In this document: one piece after another, positions 16,928 to 25,607 of the stretch
Numbering within the stretch: the first letter of the stretch is position 1
Layout: every line of letters starts with the position of its first letter
Source of the DNA: Gilvimarinus chinensis DSM 19667
GTDB lineage: Bacteria > Pseudomonadota > Gammaproteobacteria > Pseudomonadales > Cellvibrionaceae
Assembly (NCBI RefSeq): GCF_000377745.1
Contig: NZ_KB898710.1
Coordinates: 203,228-267,227, forward strand
Direction: 5' to 3'
DNA length: 64,000 bases
Made by a program: the position numbers and the translations under genes
Notes under the pieces: generated by a model
Told to the model about the DNA's origin: nothing
What the model saw: the letters and a program-made list of their open reading frames with translations, nothing else
The model's database searches: none

Positions 16928-17287
16928 CTAGTGTATTTCGCCGTGTTGAATTATCCATTCAGCCAGTTTTATCCATTCGTTAAGCAGTTTGTGGATTGAC
17001 TGGATGGATTGTTGCGAGTGCAGAGGTGTGTTGAGCCAGCCATTTCCTATCTCGGTGAGCGAGGCGATAATGTCGCCAATTTGGGTGGCGCCCAGACAGT
17101 TGAAAAGTTCATAAACATCAATTCGTTGCTCTCTATACAAAGGCTGCTCTTGTAAGAGTTTTGTCAAAGAGTTGGCCAGCGCGGGTTGAGGTTCACGTAG
17201 TAAAACAGCGGTTAACTGCAGGGTGTGGTGGTTAAACCCGAGCAATGAGATGGGCTTTTCGATAGAGCTTTGATACAGCGATGGCAT
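16928..17287 (-). CDS. Hypothetical protein, 119 aa
   Basis: The frame is open from 17500, but that would overlap tusA and add a non-coding-looking leader. The ATG at 17287 has a clear GGGAG ribosome site eight bases upstream and starts MPSLYQSSIEKPISLLGFNH. The protein is helical and polar, without a signal peptide or membrane segment. The family is not recognised. It diverges from tusA with a 180-base gap that should hold both promoters. Confidence 0.6.
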   Translation of the reverse strand: MPSLYQSSIEKPISLLGFNHHTLQLTAVLLREPQPALANSLTKLLQEQPLYREQRIDVYELFNCLGATQIGDIIASLTEIGNGWLNTPLHSQQSIQSIHKLLNEWIKLAEWIIQHGEIH

Positions 17288-17468
17288 GATACAGACTCCC
17301 GCGCCACAAGCGCGCAACGCCATGAAAACCGGCACCTTGCGGTACCTGCAACTCGTCGCTGTTAGAAATGGTGTTGGGGTAAACGGGCGCAACAGTGCAA
17401 GTTGCATCACGTTAAAGTTTAGCAACGGATGCTCGGGGCAGCCGTAAATTGATAGATGATCTAACGCT

Positions 17469-17714
17469 ATGAAACAAGAGATTGATAATTTTTTAGACAC
17501 CAGCGGATTATTGTGTCCAGAGCCCGTTATGATGCTGCATCAGGCCGTGCGCTCAATGACGGCGGGGCAGGTTATTGAAGTCAAGGCCACGGACCCATCA
17601 ACGACGCGCGACATTCCCAAGTTTTGTTTGTTTTTAGGGCACGAACTGCTGGAACAAGGCGAAGCCGAAGGTGTGTTTAATTACACCATTCGGCTGAAAA
17701 AAGAAGAGTGTTAA
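17469..17714 (+). CDS. tusA: Sulfur-carrier protein TusA
   Basis: The 81-residue protein has the TusA motif LLCPEPV with the sulfur-accepting Cys16 and the conserved TDPSTTRDIP segment. TusA takes persulfide from IscS and hands it to the TusBCD-TusE-MnmA relay for 2-thiolation of U34 in tRNAs for Lys, Glu and Gln; it also affects molybdenum cofactor synthesis, which NasA in this window needs. Monocistronic by position, ending at an inverted repeat. Confidence 0.93.
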   Translation: MKQEIDNFLDTSGLLCPEPVMMLHQAVRSMTAGQVIEVKATDPSTTRDIPKFCLFLGHELLEQGEAEGVFNYTIRLKKEEC

Positions 17715-17740
17715 CCCGCCAGTGATAATTGTCGGGTTAA
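17711..17740 (+). terminator. Inverted repeat after tusA
   Basis: TTAACCCG and CGGGTTAA form a perfect 8-bp stem with a 14-base loop; the left arm includes the tusA stop. It is symmetrical between two convergent genes and may act on both strands, although no long T-run follows. Confidence 0.45.
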
Positions 17741-17761
17741 GATATTAGATGCGAGGCTTAC

Positions 17762-18457
17762 TTAGTTTTCGTCAACTAGCATGGAAATTGCCGCCAAAGC
17801 TTCCGGGTCTTCCGCTTTGATTTTGTTGGCGATTTGATGCTGGAAAAAATAACGAAATTCATCGTTAAGCTGCGCCGAGTACAAACAGTCGTCACCGGGT
17901 AATACGGGCGTGCTGCTGACTTTACTGGCATCGGTAAGCATGCCGTAAATATTGCCATCGTGCAGCAGACGCCAGCTGACAACCTCCACCAGAGTTAACT
18001 GATGGGTGGTTTCATTGGCCAGAACCGCGTGGGTGCCAATGGTGTCCGGCAGCTCTTGCACGACATCGTCATCATTGTCGCACTCAAGCTCGTAGTATTC
18101 GGCGGCGGTTTCCAGCTCAATAATTTTGTGCATGGGCGCGTCGAAAAACACCTCGTCTATACCGGCGTCGTAGTACCCCTCCCATTGACCGTTCAGTGGG
18201 TCGAACACATCGGTGCAGGCCACTATATCGTTGAGCCAGGGCACCAGGCCCACCACCTCACCGTTGGCGCGCAGGCCCCAGGCGAGCACTTTAAGGCTAA
18301 ACAATTTGTCGGGGTTGCTTTCGTTGGAGTAGAGCATCTCCAGGCCGTCTAACTCGGGCGACAGGCGAATAAAACGTTCGTCGTGAAGCTCGCGATAGGA
18401 TTTGCCAGAGAAAAAGTCCACGACATTGTCGTTGTGGCTTTTTGTGGGGGTCTTCAT
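17762..18457 (-). CDS. Hypothetical protein, 231 aa
   Basis: I do not recognise the family. The ATG at 18457 has an excellent AGGAGGTG ribosome site, better than most genes here, which argues for strong translation. The protein is acidic (an ELECDNDDDVVQEL run near residue 125), mostly beta/alpha mixed, and has no signal peptide or membrane segment. Repeated motifs LAWGLRANGEVVGLVPW and VSWRLLHDGNIYGMLTD suggest two related halves of a beta-rich fold. It converges on tusA and stands alone. Confidence 0.7.
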   Translation of the reverse strand: MKTPTKSHNDNVVDFFSGKSYRELHDERFIRLSPELDGLEMLYSNESNPDKLFSLKVLAWGLRANGEVVGLVPWLNDIVACTDVFDPLNGQWEGYYDAGIDEVFFDAPMHKIIELETAAEYYELECDNDDDVVQELPDTIGTHAVLANETTHQLTLVEVVSWRLLHDGNIYGMLTDASKVSSTPVLPGDDCLYSAQLNDEFRYFFQHQIANKIKAEDPEALAAISMLVDEN

Positions 18458-18649
18458 AATACACCTCCTGGATGAGGCCGATGACATCGCCGAAGGCGGC
18501 GTCGGGAAGGCTTGCCGGAAAATTTCGCGCCATCACTACATAAGGTATATCCTAAACCGCTATAGCACAATACTTGTGATGCAAATTTTCCCTAAACATT
18601 TTTCACTGATGCAAAGCGCACTTTTGACCGCGCCACAGAGTTTGAGATT

Positions 18650-19219
18650 TTGACTGCTTTTGCCCACCAAGTTACTCACAATTGCCACGCTTTGGTTCGG
18701 ATTTTTAATTCCTGTTTCGAGGAAAGCGAGTCCACCTGCTTAACCGGTGGTGCCAGCGAGCCGCTGTATACGCCGGCAGATCAGGGCCAACCCGCCTGTA
18801 TTTATTTCAGCCACGACTATTTTGCCAGTGCTTTGCACGAGGTTGCGCACTGGTGTGTGGCGGGACCGGCGCGGCGAAAGCTTGAAGACTACGGATACTG
18901 GTACGCGCCAGATGGCCGCAGCGCCAGCCAGCAGGCAGAGTTTGAGCGGGTAGAGGCCAGACCGCAGGCGCTGGAGTGGGTGTTTTCGGCCGCAGCTGGG
19001 TATCGGTTCCGAGTCAGTGCCGATAACCTGAATTTAGGGCTGGGGCCCTCCGATGATTTTAAAGATGCCATTTTCAGCCAGCTGCAGGGGCTGCGCGAGC
19101 ACGGTTTGGCACCGCGCGCCGCACGCTTTACGCAGGGGTTGTTGAGTTTTTATCGGCCGGGTTTGGACGTTGCTCAGCTATTGGGTGGCGGCGATACGTT
19201 TAAGAGGGACGCACTTTGA
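18650..19219 (+). CDS. epmC: Elongation factor P hydroxylase EpmC
   Basis: The 189-residue protein aligns by eye with E. coli YfcM/EpmC from the first residues: LVRIFNSCF, the YFSHDYFASALHEVAHWC segment with a metal-binding HEVAH at His63, the GYWYAPDGRSA motif, and PQALEWVFSAAAGY. EpmC hydroxylates the beta-lysyl-lysine of EF-P, helping translation of proline-rich stretches. The start is TTG, chosen because no in-frame ATG gives the full family N terminus. The next gene starts with TTG overlapping its stop. efp, epmA and epmB are not in the window. Confidence 0.9.
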   Translation: MTAFAHQVTHNCHALVRIFNSCFEESESTCLTGGASEPLYTPADQGQPACIYFSHDYFASALHEVAHWCVAGPARRKLEDYGYWYAPDGRSASQQAEFERVEARPQALEWVFSAAAGYRFRVSADNLNLGLGPSDDFKDAIFSQLQGLREHGLAPRAARFTQGLLSFYRPGLDVAQLLGGGDTFKRDAL

Positions 19220-20112
19220 GCCGGGCGCCCGTGTGTTTGATCGACGCCTCGATTTACATCTTTCGCTACTATTTCTCTATGCCGCCCAACTGGTTTTGTG
19301 AGGATAATGGCCATTCCACCGAAACGGTCTACGGCTATACGAATTTTTTGTTGGGCTTTCTTGAGCAGCATAACCCTCTTTGGGTTGCCGCCTGTTTTGA
19401 TGAGAGTTTGGGGTCCGGCTTTCGGTATCAACTGTCGCCGGATTACAAAGCTTCGCGTGCGCTGCCCGACGAGGCCTTGGCGTTTCAGCTAGAGGCCTGT
19501 AAAACGGCGACGCAATTGCTGGGGGTGCGCACCTTTGCCAGCACCACCTACGAGGCCGACGATTTATTGGCCAGTCTTTATTCTGATTGCACGGCGGAGG
19601 ATACGGCCATCGCTGTGCTCAGCAGGGACAAAGACTTGGGGCAAATTCTCGCCCGCGAGCAAGACTTTTTATGGGATTACAGTGCTGAGAAAAAGCACTT
19701 TGGTGAAGATGTTAAAGCGCGTTTTGGCGTGCCCCCAGATCAAATGGCCGAATTGCAGGCTTTGGTGGGGGATGCCTCAGATGATATTGCCGGGGTGCCC
19801 GGTGTCGGTATAAAAACCGCTGCCGCGCTGTTGAACCAGGGGCGAAGTTTGCAGCAACTGCTGGAAGATCCAGGCCAGATTGCCGATTTTCCCATTCGTG
19901 GGGCTCGCAGCCTGGCACTAAAAGTGGCTGAATTCAAACCGCAAATCGCACTCGCCTTGCAACTGGTGACGCTAAAAGGTGATTTGGCGCTTATTAAAAG
20001 TCCTGCCGAGATTACCTGGAAGAAGCCTGATACGGAGACTTTTACCGATTTTTGCCAGCGTATGGGCTGGCCCGCTGTTGCTAAAAGGGCGCGGCGCTTG
20101 ATGGATAGATAG
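19216..20112 (+). CDS. 5'-3' exonuclease, FEN/Pol I N-domain family
   Basis: A 298-residue stand-alone relative of the polymerase I 5' nuclease domain. Acidic metal-binding residues appear in CLIDASIYIFR, YEADDLLAS and SRDKDLGQ, and the helix-hairpin-helix is GDASDDIAGVPGVGIKTA near residue 190. It resembles Xni (ExoIX) but is longer than that protein's usual 250 residues and retains the PDYKASR arch segment. Likely a flap or RNA/DNA nuclease. TTG start within a TTGA overlap with epmC, preceded by AGAGGGA. Confidence 0.85.
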   Translation: MSRAPVCLIDASIYIFRYYFSMPPNWFCEDNGHSTETVYGYTNFLLGFLEQHNPLWVAACFDESLGSGFRYQLSPDYKASRALPDEALAFQLEACKTATQLLGVRTFASTTYEADDLLASLYSDCTAEDTAIAVLSRDKDLGQILAREQDFLWDYSAEKKHFGEDVKARFGVPPDQMAELQALVGDASDDIAGVPGVGIKTAAALLNQGRSLQQLLEDPGQIADFPIRGARSLALKVAEFKPQIALALQLVTLKGDLALIKSPAEITWKKPDTETFTDFCQRMGWPAVAKRARRLMDR

Positions 20113-20123
20113 GATAAAACCCG

Positions 20124-21272
20124 ATGAAAATAATTGCCGATGAAAACATCCCCTTGGTGGAAGAGTTCTTTGCTGCCGACGCCGAGATTACGCGAGTGCC
20201 CGGGCGCTCGCTGACACGAGAGCAGCTGGGCGACGCTCAGGCGCTTCTGGTGCGTTCAGTTACGCAGGTAAACGAAGCCTTGCTGGCGGGCTCGGACATT
20301 CAGTTTGTGGGCACCTGCACCATCGGTATGGATCATCTGGATCAAAGCTATCTGCAAAAGCAGGGTATCGCTTTTACCAATGCGCCCGGCTGCAATGCCA
20401 ATTCGGTGGTTGAGTACGTCTATGCTGCCTTATGTCATTTGAACGTTGATTGGCGCAACCGCACTGTAGGAATCATTGGTTGCGGTAACGTTGGCGGTGC
20501 GCTCTACCGGGCGTTAAGAGCCCAGGGCGTAGAGTGCCGCTGCTATGATCCGTTTTTAACGGCGGCGGACAATCCGGATTTAACCGAGCTTGAAGACGTG
20601 CTGCAGGCGGATATCGTCAGTATGCACACCCCGCTCACAACCACTGGGCCGTACCCCAGCCGTCACTTACTGACCAAAGAAAAAATGATGCAGCTCGCGC
20701 CCGGGGCGGTGTTGCTCAATTGTGGTCGCGGGCCCGTGGTGGACAATCAGGCATTGTTACAGGTACTGCGCACTCGTGAGGACCTGCAAGTGGTGTTGGA
20801 TGTATGGGAAACCGAACCGAAATTCGCCTTGCCGCTGCTGGATCATGTGCGGCTGGGCTCGCCCCACATTGCCGGCTACAGCTTTGATGGCAAGCTTAAG
20901 GGAACTTCCATGATTTACCAGGCGTTCTGCAAGCATTTTGGCTTGGCAGAGCAAACCCGCCTTGGCGATGTCACACCCGCCGTGGCTAACAATCAACTGC
21001 ACACCGATATCAAGGCCTCCGACTGGGCGGTAATTTGCGATTTGGTGGGGCAGGTGTATGACATTGAAGACGATGACCGCGCCATGCGTAAACTGGCAAG
21101 GCAAAGCCGCGACCACGGGGTGGACTTGGGGCAGGGGTTTGATTTACTGCGCAAGCACTACGCGATTCGGCGTGAATTCAATAATTATCAACTAGCGGAG
21201 GAGATTAAAAAAGAGCCGCTGGCGAAATCGCTAGCGGCTTTAGGGTTTCATTTGAACAATGAAAGAGACTGA
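20124..21272 (+). CDS. pdxB: Erythronate-4-phosphate dehydrogenase PdxB
   Basis: The 382-residue D-2-hydroxyacid dehydrogenase starts MKIIADENIPLVEEFF, a PdxB hallmark. The NAD-binding VGIIGCGNVGGALYRAL is near residue 118, catalytic residues fall in NCGRGPVVDN, VWETEP and SPHIAGYSFDGK, and the extra C-terminal domain of about 90 residues distinguishes PdxB from SerA. It performs the second step of the DXP-dependent pyridoxal phosphate pathway. It follows the exonuclease by 11 bases. Confidence 0.95.
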   Translation: MKIIADENIPLVEEFFAADAEITRVPGRSLTREQLGDAQALLVRSVTQVNEALLAGSDIQFVGTCTIGMDHLDQSYLQKQGIAFTNAPGCNANSVVEYVYAALCHLNVDWRNRTVGIIGCGNVGGALYRALRAQGVECRCYDPFLTAADNPDLTELEDVLQADIVSMHTPLTTTGPYPSRHLLTKEKMMQLAPGAVLLNCGRGPVVDNQALLQVLRTREDLQVVLDVWETEPKFALPLLDHVRLGSPHIAGYSFDGKLKGTSMIYQAFCKHFGLAEQTRLGDVTPAVANNQLHTDIKASDWAVICDLVGQVYDIEDDDRAMRKLARQSRDHGVDLGQGFDLLRKHYAIRREFNNYQLAEEIKKEPLAKSLAALGFHLNNERD

Positions 21273-21328
21273 CAGATGCGTGAGAACGCGTGTCTGCAGC
21301 CACTATAGCCGGCAATTATGAAATATTT

Positions 21329-22462
21329 ATGACCATGCTCACTCTAGGTTTGATCATTAATCCCTTGGCTGGCTTGGGGGGTAGTCTTGCCCTGAAAGGC
21401 AGTGATGCGCCGGATACGCTGGCGCAGGCGCAGCAAGCGGGAGTAGAGGCGCAAGCGCCGCGGCGAATGCAGCGCGCTTTAGCCGCGCTGCAGCCCTATA
21501 CCGACAGGCTGCGTATTGTTACTTACAGCGGTGAGATGGGGGAGTGGCTGGCTCGCACTATGGGCTTTTCCTACCAGCTACTCGGCAGTCCAGCCGGTGC
21601 CGTGACAAGCGCGCAGGATACCATCAACGCTGCACGCTGCTGTAAAGACGCGCAGGTGGATTTAATTGTCTTCGCCGGAGGCGATGGCACCGCACGCAAT
21701 ATTGCCGATGCCGTCGGTGTATCGGTGCCGTGTCTTGGGGTTCCCGCTGGAGTAAAAATCCACTCCGGCGTTTACACAACCAGCCCTGAAGCGGCGGGCC
21801 GAGTCTTGCAACGCTTGGCGTCGGGCCAGTGGGCGCCTTTGCTGGAGCGTGAGGTGCGCGATATCGATGAACAGGCATTTCGCCGGGGCAGGGTAAAAGC
21901 GCGCCACTACAGTGAATTGCTGGTGCCCGAGGCGCCGGATGCTCTGCAGCAGGTTAAAAACGCTGGGGCGGACATTGATGAGCTGATGCAGCTGGATGTG
22001 GCTGAAGGCGTCATTGAGGGCCTAGACCCGCAAAACCTTTATTTGGTTGGGCCGGGCTCAACCACCTATGTGATTTTGCAGCAGTTGGGGCTTGAGGGCA
22101 CACTGTTGGGGGTGGATATGCTGAGAGGCGGCGAGCTGATTGCCAGCGATGTCAACGCTGCGCAGATCCGCTGCGAACTCGATAATCACCACGGACCAGT
22201 CAGTATTATTGTCACCGCCATTGGCGGCCAGGGGCATATTTTCGGGCGCGGCAACCAGCAACTGGCCAGCGATATCATTGCCCGCGTGGGTCGCGACAAT
22301 ATAAAAGTGGTGGCCACCACGGAAAAGCTAAAAGCCCTGCAGGGGCGGCCGCTGTTGGTGGATACCAATGACCCTGAGCTTGATAATACCCTCCGTGGCA
22401 TGATGACGGTCGTTACCGGCTACCAAAACCACGTTCTTTACCCGGTAGGAGATACGCATTGA
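21329..22462 (+). CDS. ATP-NAD kinase family protein
   Basis: A 377-residue protein with the NAD/diacylglycerol-kinase fold: GLIINPLAGLGGS at the N terminus, the nucleotide loop FAGGDGTARNIADAV near residue 115, and VPAGVKIHSGVYTTSPEAAG. It belongs to the long 'ATP-NAD kinase' subfamily rather than to NadK itself, and its substrate is unsettled. Frames open from a GTG at 21290, but the ATG at 21329 matches the family start; no strong ribosome site supports either. Ends in a TTGA overlap with the next gene. Confidence 0.75.
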   Translation: MTMLTLGLIINPLAGLGGSLALKGSDAPDTLAQAQQAGVEAQAPRRMQRALAALQPYTDRLRIVTYSGEMGEWLARTMGFSYQLLGSPAGAVTSAQDTINAARCCKDAQVDLIVFAGGDGTARNIADAVGVSVPCLGVPAGVKIHSGVYTTSPEAAGRVLQRLASGQWAPLLEREVRDIDEQAFRRGRVKARHYSELLVPEAPDALQQVKNAGADIDELMQLDVAEGVIEGLDPQNLYLVGPGSTTYVILQQLGLEGTLLGVDMLRGGELIASDVNAAQIRCELDNHHGPVSIIVTAIGGQGHIFGRGNQQLASDIIARVGRDNIKVVATTEKLKALQGRPLLVDTNDPELDNTLRGMMTVVTGYQNHVLYPVGDTH

Positions 22463-23385
22463 TTCTTGATTCTGCGCCCCTGGCGCGGCTATTGGCCGAT
22501 TTCGACCAATCACACACCCCTGACAGTCGCCGCTTGTTTCATGGTCGCGGTCAGTGCTACCCGGGCTTTGAGCATATCGTGCTGGATTATTACCATCCGG
22601 TCATCGTACTGACGCTGTTTGCAGAGGCCGCTGACAGTGATTTAACCCAAATCATGAATGATTTGGCACCGCTGCTGGCAAAAGGTGCGGCTTGTGTGCT
22701 GTTGCAGCGGCGTTATTTGCCCGGCGCACCAGCTGAGGTTTTTTACGGTGAAATGCCCGAGCACTGGTGTGCCCGCCGGGGGAATGTGCGGTTTCAGTTA
22801 GCGCTCAACGGGCAGCAGAACCCGGGTTATTTTCTCGATATGGAGCCGGGGCGACAGTGGTTGGAGCAGCGGGCGAATGGCAGGCGCATTCTTAATTTAT
22901 TTGCCTATACGTGCGCGTTTTCGGTGGTGGCGGTGGCGGCTGGTGCCGAATGTGTGGTGAACGTGGATATGAGTAAATCGGCGCTGGCGCGGGGGCGTGA
23001 TAATCATCACCTTAATGGGCTCGACAAAAAGCGCAGCCAATTCTTACCCGAGCAAATTTTAAAGTCGTGGAGCAGGGTGAAGCGCCCGGGACCTTACGAT
23101 ATTGTTATTTTTGATCCGCCCAGTTTCCAAAAAGGCAGTTTTGTAGCCACGAGAGATTATGCCAAACTGGTGAGACGCCTTCCTGAATTGATGCCCTCCG
23201 GTGGGGAGGTGCTGGCCTGCTTAAACGCCCCGGAGCTTGGGCCTGAATTTATCGCGGAGTTATTCGCCGCAGAGTGCCCGGCCGCCGAGTTTGTGGAGCG
23301 CTTGCCGGGCTCGGCGGATTTTCCCGATGCCGAGCCCGAACGTCAGTTAAAGCTATTGCATTACCGGTATCCGGGCTCGCTGTGA
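22459..23385 (+). CDS. Class I SAM-dependent methyltransferase, RlmI/RlmK-like
   Basis: The 308-residue protein has an N-terminal substrate domain and a Rossmann methyltransferase with GYFLDMEPGRQWLEQ, the SAM motif LNLFAYTCAFSVVAVAAGA near residue 150, and the catalytic-loop DPPSFQKGSF near residue 217. That last motif is typical of m5C and related rRNA methylases (PF10672 group). The exact target is not known. A TTG start overlaps the upstream TGA, with AGGAG seven bases before it. Confidence 0.82.
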   Translation: MILDSAPLARLLADFDQSHTPDSRRLFHGRGQCYPGFEHIVLDYYHPVIVLTLFAEAADSDLTQIMNDLAPLLAKGAACVLLQRRYLPGAPAEVFYGEMPEHWCARRGNVRFQLALNGQQNPGYFLDMEPGRQWLEQRANGRRILNLFAYTCAFSVVAVAAGAECVVNVDMSKSALARGRDNHHLNGLDKKRSQFLPEQILKSWSRVKRPGPYDIVIFDPPSFQKGSFVATRDYAKLVRRLPELMPSGGEVLACLNAPELGPEFIAELFAAECPAAEFVERLPGSADFPDAEPERQLKLLHYRYPGSL

Positions 23386-23410
23386 TGCTTGGCCGTTATG
23401 TCGCCATGCG

Positions 23411-23875
23411 TTAGCGGTTTAGCAGAATCTGCATAATGGCATCCACCGCGTTTGATGAGCCACCTTTAAGGGCGGCGCGCACGAGGTCGATGGCCGGGGC
23501 AAAATCTCCGTCGATATCACTGTTGTCCAGGATCGGGTCAAGTTGCGCATTAATGTGCGTAGCCTGATTTGCCAGGCGCGAGCGGCAGCTGATAAAGCCG
23601 CTCAGCAAGGTAAAACCTTTATGGGTTAGCGTGACCTGGTCTACCGCCTCCTGCCGAATGGTGTCCTCGTAGCGGATATAGCCTTCATCGGCGAGCCAAA
23701 TTAACGCACTCAAGCATGCCATGTGCCGCGGGCTGTGAAGGCCAAACTCATCCGGCGAGTCTGGCCCGGCAATGTCTTCCACAAACAGCGTTAGCTTGCG
23801 TGGAAAGCAGCCATACAACACATTGAGCGCTTTGGCGGTGTCTTTATGAAAGTCGCTGATATGAATATCACCCAT
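23411..23875 (-). CDS. Hypothetical protein, winged-helix-like, 154 aa
   Basis: The family is not recognised. A stretch around residues 50-95 (CLSALIWLADEGYIRYEDT, then VTLTHKGFTLLSGF) has the look of a winged helix: a helix, a short recognition-type helix, then a beta wing ending in T.KG. This suggests a DNA- or protein-binding module, but it is a visual impression. It follows alaA by 15 bases on the same strand, so it is probably cotranscribed with that gene. Confidence 0.6.
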   Translation of the reverse strand: MGDIHISDFHKDTAKALNVLYGCFPRKLTLFVEDIAGPDSPDEFGLHSPRHMACLSALIWLADEGYIRYEDTIRQEAVDQVTLTHKGFTLLSGFISCRSRLANQATHINAQLDPILDNSDIDGDFAPAIDLVRAALKGGSSNAVDAIMQILLNR

Positions 23876-23890
23876 TGGTTTTCCTGCCGG

Positions 23891-25105
23891 TTACTGCGTG
23901 TAGCGTTCGATAAAGTGGCCGAAACGCTCGATGGCTCGGGTGAGTTCATCTTCACGGGGCAAAAAGACGATGCGAATATGGTCCCGCTCGGGCCAGTTAA
24001 ACGCCGTGCCTTGCACCAGCAGAATTTTTTCCTGGATTAGAAAATCCAACACCATTTGCTGGTCGTCGATAATCTTGTGACGGTTTAAATCGATTTTCGG
24101 AAACAGGTACATCGCCCCTTTGGGCTTTACACAGCTCACGCCGGGTAAATCGGCCAGAGCAGCCAGAGCCGCGTCGCGCTGGTCACGCAGGCGGCCGCCG
24201 GGAATAATCAACTCGTTAACACTCTGGTAGCCACCCAGTGCGGTTTGCACAGCGTACATGGCCGGTACATTGGCACACAGACGCATGGAGGCCAGCATCT
24301 CTATGCCTTCTAAATAATTTCTCGCCTTGTGTTTGGCACCGCTGACAATCATCCAGCCCGAGCGAAAGCCCGCTAAGCGGTAGGATTTTGATAGGCCGTT
24401 AAAGCTGATGCAGAGGGTGTCGCGTACCAGCCGTCCCAGCGGCACAAACTCGGTGTCATCGTAGAGAATTTTGCTGTAAATCTCGTCGGCGAAAATAATC
24501 AGGCCTTTTTCTTCGGCCAGTTTGACGATTTGCTCCAGCACTTCCTGGCTGTAGACCGCACCTGTAGGGTTGTTGGGGTTAATCAACACAATACCGCGGG
24601 TTTTATCGGTGATTTTGGCTTTGATGTCATCAATCGCCGGGTACCAGTCCGATTGCTCGTCACACAGATAGTGCACGGCTTTACCGCCGGCGAGGTTTAC
24701 AGCCGCGGTCCACAGTGGGTAGTCCGGGGCGGGAATGAGCATCTCCTCGCCGTTGTTGAGCAGCGCCTGCATCGACATCACAATCAGCTCGCTAACGCCG
24801 TTGCCGAGATAAATATCCTCGATGTCTACGTTGGGAATACGCAGTTTTTGGCACTCTTGCATGATGGCTTTACGGGCCGCGAAAAGGCCGCGTGAGGCAA
24901 CATAGCCTTCGGCATTGGGAAGGTTGTAAATGACGTCTTGGATAATTTCATCCGGGGCCGAAAAACCGAACGGCGCAGGGTTGCCGATGTTCAGCTTCAT
25001 GATGCGATGGCCTTCTTCTTCCAGCCGGTAGGCGTGCTCAAGAACGGGGCCGCGAATGTCGTAGCAAACACCGTTGAGCTTGTCGGATTTTTTAATCGTA
25101 TTCAT
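23891..25105 (-). CDS. alaA: Glutamate-pyruvate aminotransferase AlaA
   Basis: A 404-residue fold-type I aminotransferase. The PLP lysine is in SFNGLSKSYRLAGFRSGW, the INPNNPTGAVY motif contacts the cofactor, and the N-terminal YDIRGPVLEHAYRLEEEGH matches the AlaA/YfbQ group. It makes alanine from pyruvate with glutamate as donor. A short gene of unknown function follows on the same strand; the region upstream, shared with divergent msrB, is about 100 bases. Confidence 0.93.
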   Translation of the reverse strand: MNTIKKSDKLNGVCYDIRGPVLEHAYRLEEEGHRIMKLNIGNPAPFGFSAPDEIIQDVIYNLPNAEGYVASRGLFAARKAIMQECQKLRIPNVDIEDIYLGNGVSELIVMSMQALLNNGEEMLIPAPDYPLWTAAVNLAGGKAVHYLCDEQSDWYPAIDDIKAKITDKTRGIVLINPNNPTGAVYSQEVLEQIVKLAEEKGLIIFADEIYSKILYDDTEFVPLGRLVRDTLCISFNGLSKSYRLAGFRSGWMIVSGAKHKARNYLEGIEMLASMRLCANVPAMYAVQTALGGYQSVNELIIPGGRLRDQRDAALAALADLPGVSCVKPKGAMYLFPKIDLNRHKIIDDQQMVLDFLIQEKILLVQGTAFNWPERDHIRIVFLPREDELTRAIERFGHFIERYTQ

Positions 25106-25208
25106 TTACAGTAAACTGCCTTCAAATAATGTGAGCCCGGCGTGTTGAATGTACGCCAAATGGTAACAATCATCCTGTTTGCCGGGCGTAGGTGTCAAGG
25201 AAATCGTT

Positions 25209-25607
25209 ATGTCCGAGTCCGATAAGTTCTCAGAACAATATTTTCGCGAAAAACTCAGCCCCGAAGAGTATTACGTGCTGCGGGAAAAGGGCACCGAACG
25301 CCCGTTCACTGGCGCTTACTGGAATGTATTTGCCGATGGTCAATACCATTGCCGCGCCTGCGGTGAAACCTTGTTTGAAGCCGAGACAAAGTTTGATGCC
25401 GGTTGTGGTTGGCCCAGCTTTTACGCGCCGGTTAATGGTGAAGTCATTCACGAAGAGTTTGATGCAAGCCATGGCATGCGTCGCACCGAAGTGCTGTGTA
25501 AAAACTGTGGCAGCCATCTGGGGCATGTTTTCCCCGACGGGCCCGAGCCCACAGGTTTGCGTTACTGTATCAACTCAGCGTCGATTGACCTGGAAGAAAA
25601 GAGTTAG
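25209..25607 (+). CDS. msrB: Peptide-methionine (R)-S-oxide reductase MsrB
   Basis: At 132 residues with the start ATG at 25209, which follows an AAGGA ribosome site. Zinc-binding pairs are Cys48/Cys51 (CRAC) and Cys97/Cys100 (CKNC); the catalytic Cys120 is in RYCINSAS, and Cys66 (GCGWPS) may be the resolving cysteine. It repairs methionine-R-sulfoxide in cytoplasmic proteins using thioredoxin. The frame opens ten codons earlier, without a good start. The stop overlaps the next gene's stop by four bases. Confidence 0.95.
   Translation: MSESDKFSEQYFREKLSPEEYYVLREKGTERPFTGAYWNVFADGQYHCRACGETLFEAETKFDAGCGWPSFYAPVNGEVIHEEFDASHGMRRTEVLCKNCGSHLGHVFPDGPEPTGLRYCINSASIDLEEKS

Noticed and set aside
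17288..17500. Longer form of the 16928 gene
   Set aside because: It would overlap the tusA start and its promoter; the ATG at 17287 has a good GGGAG site.
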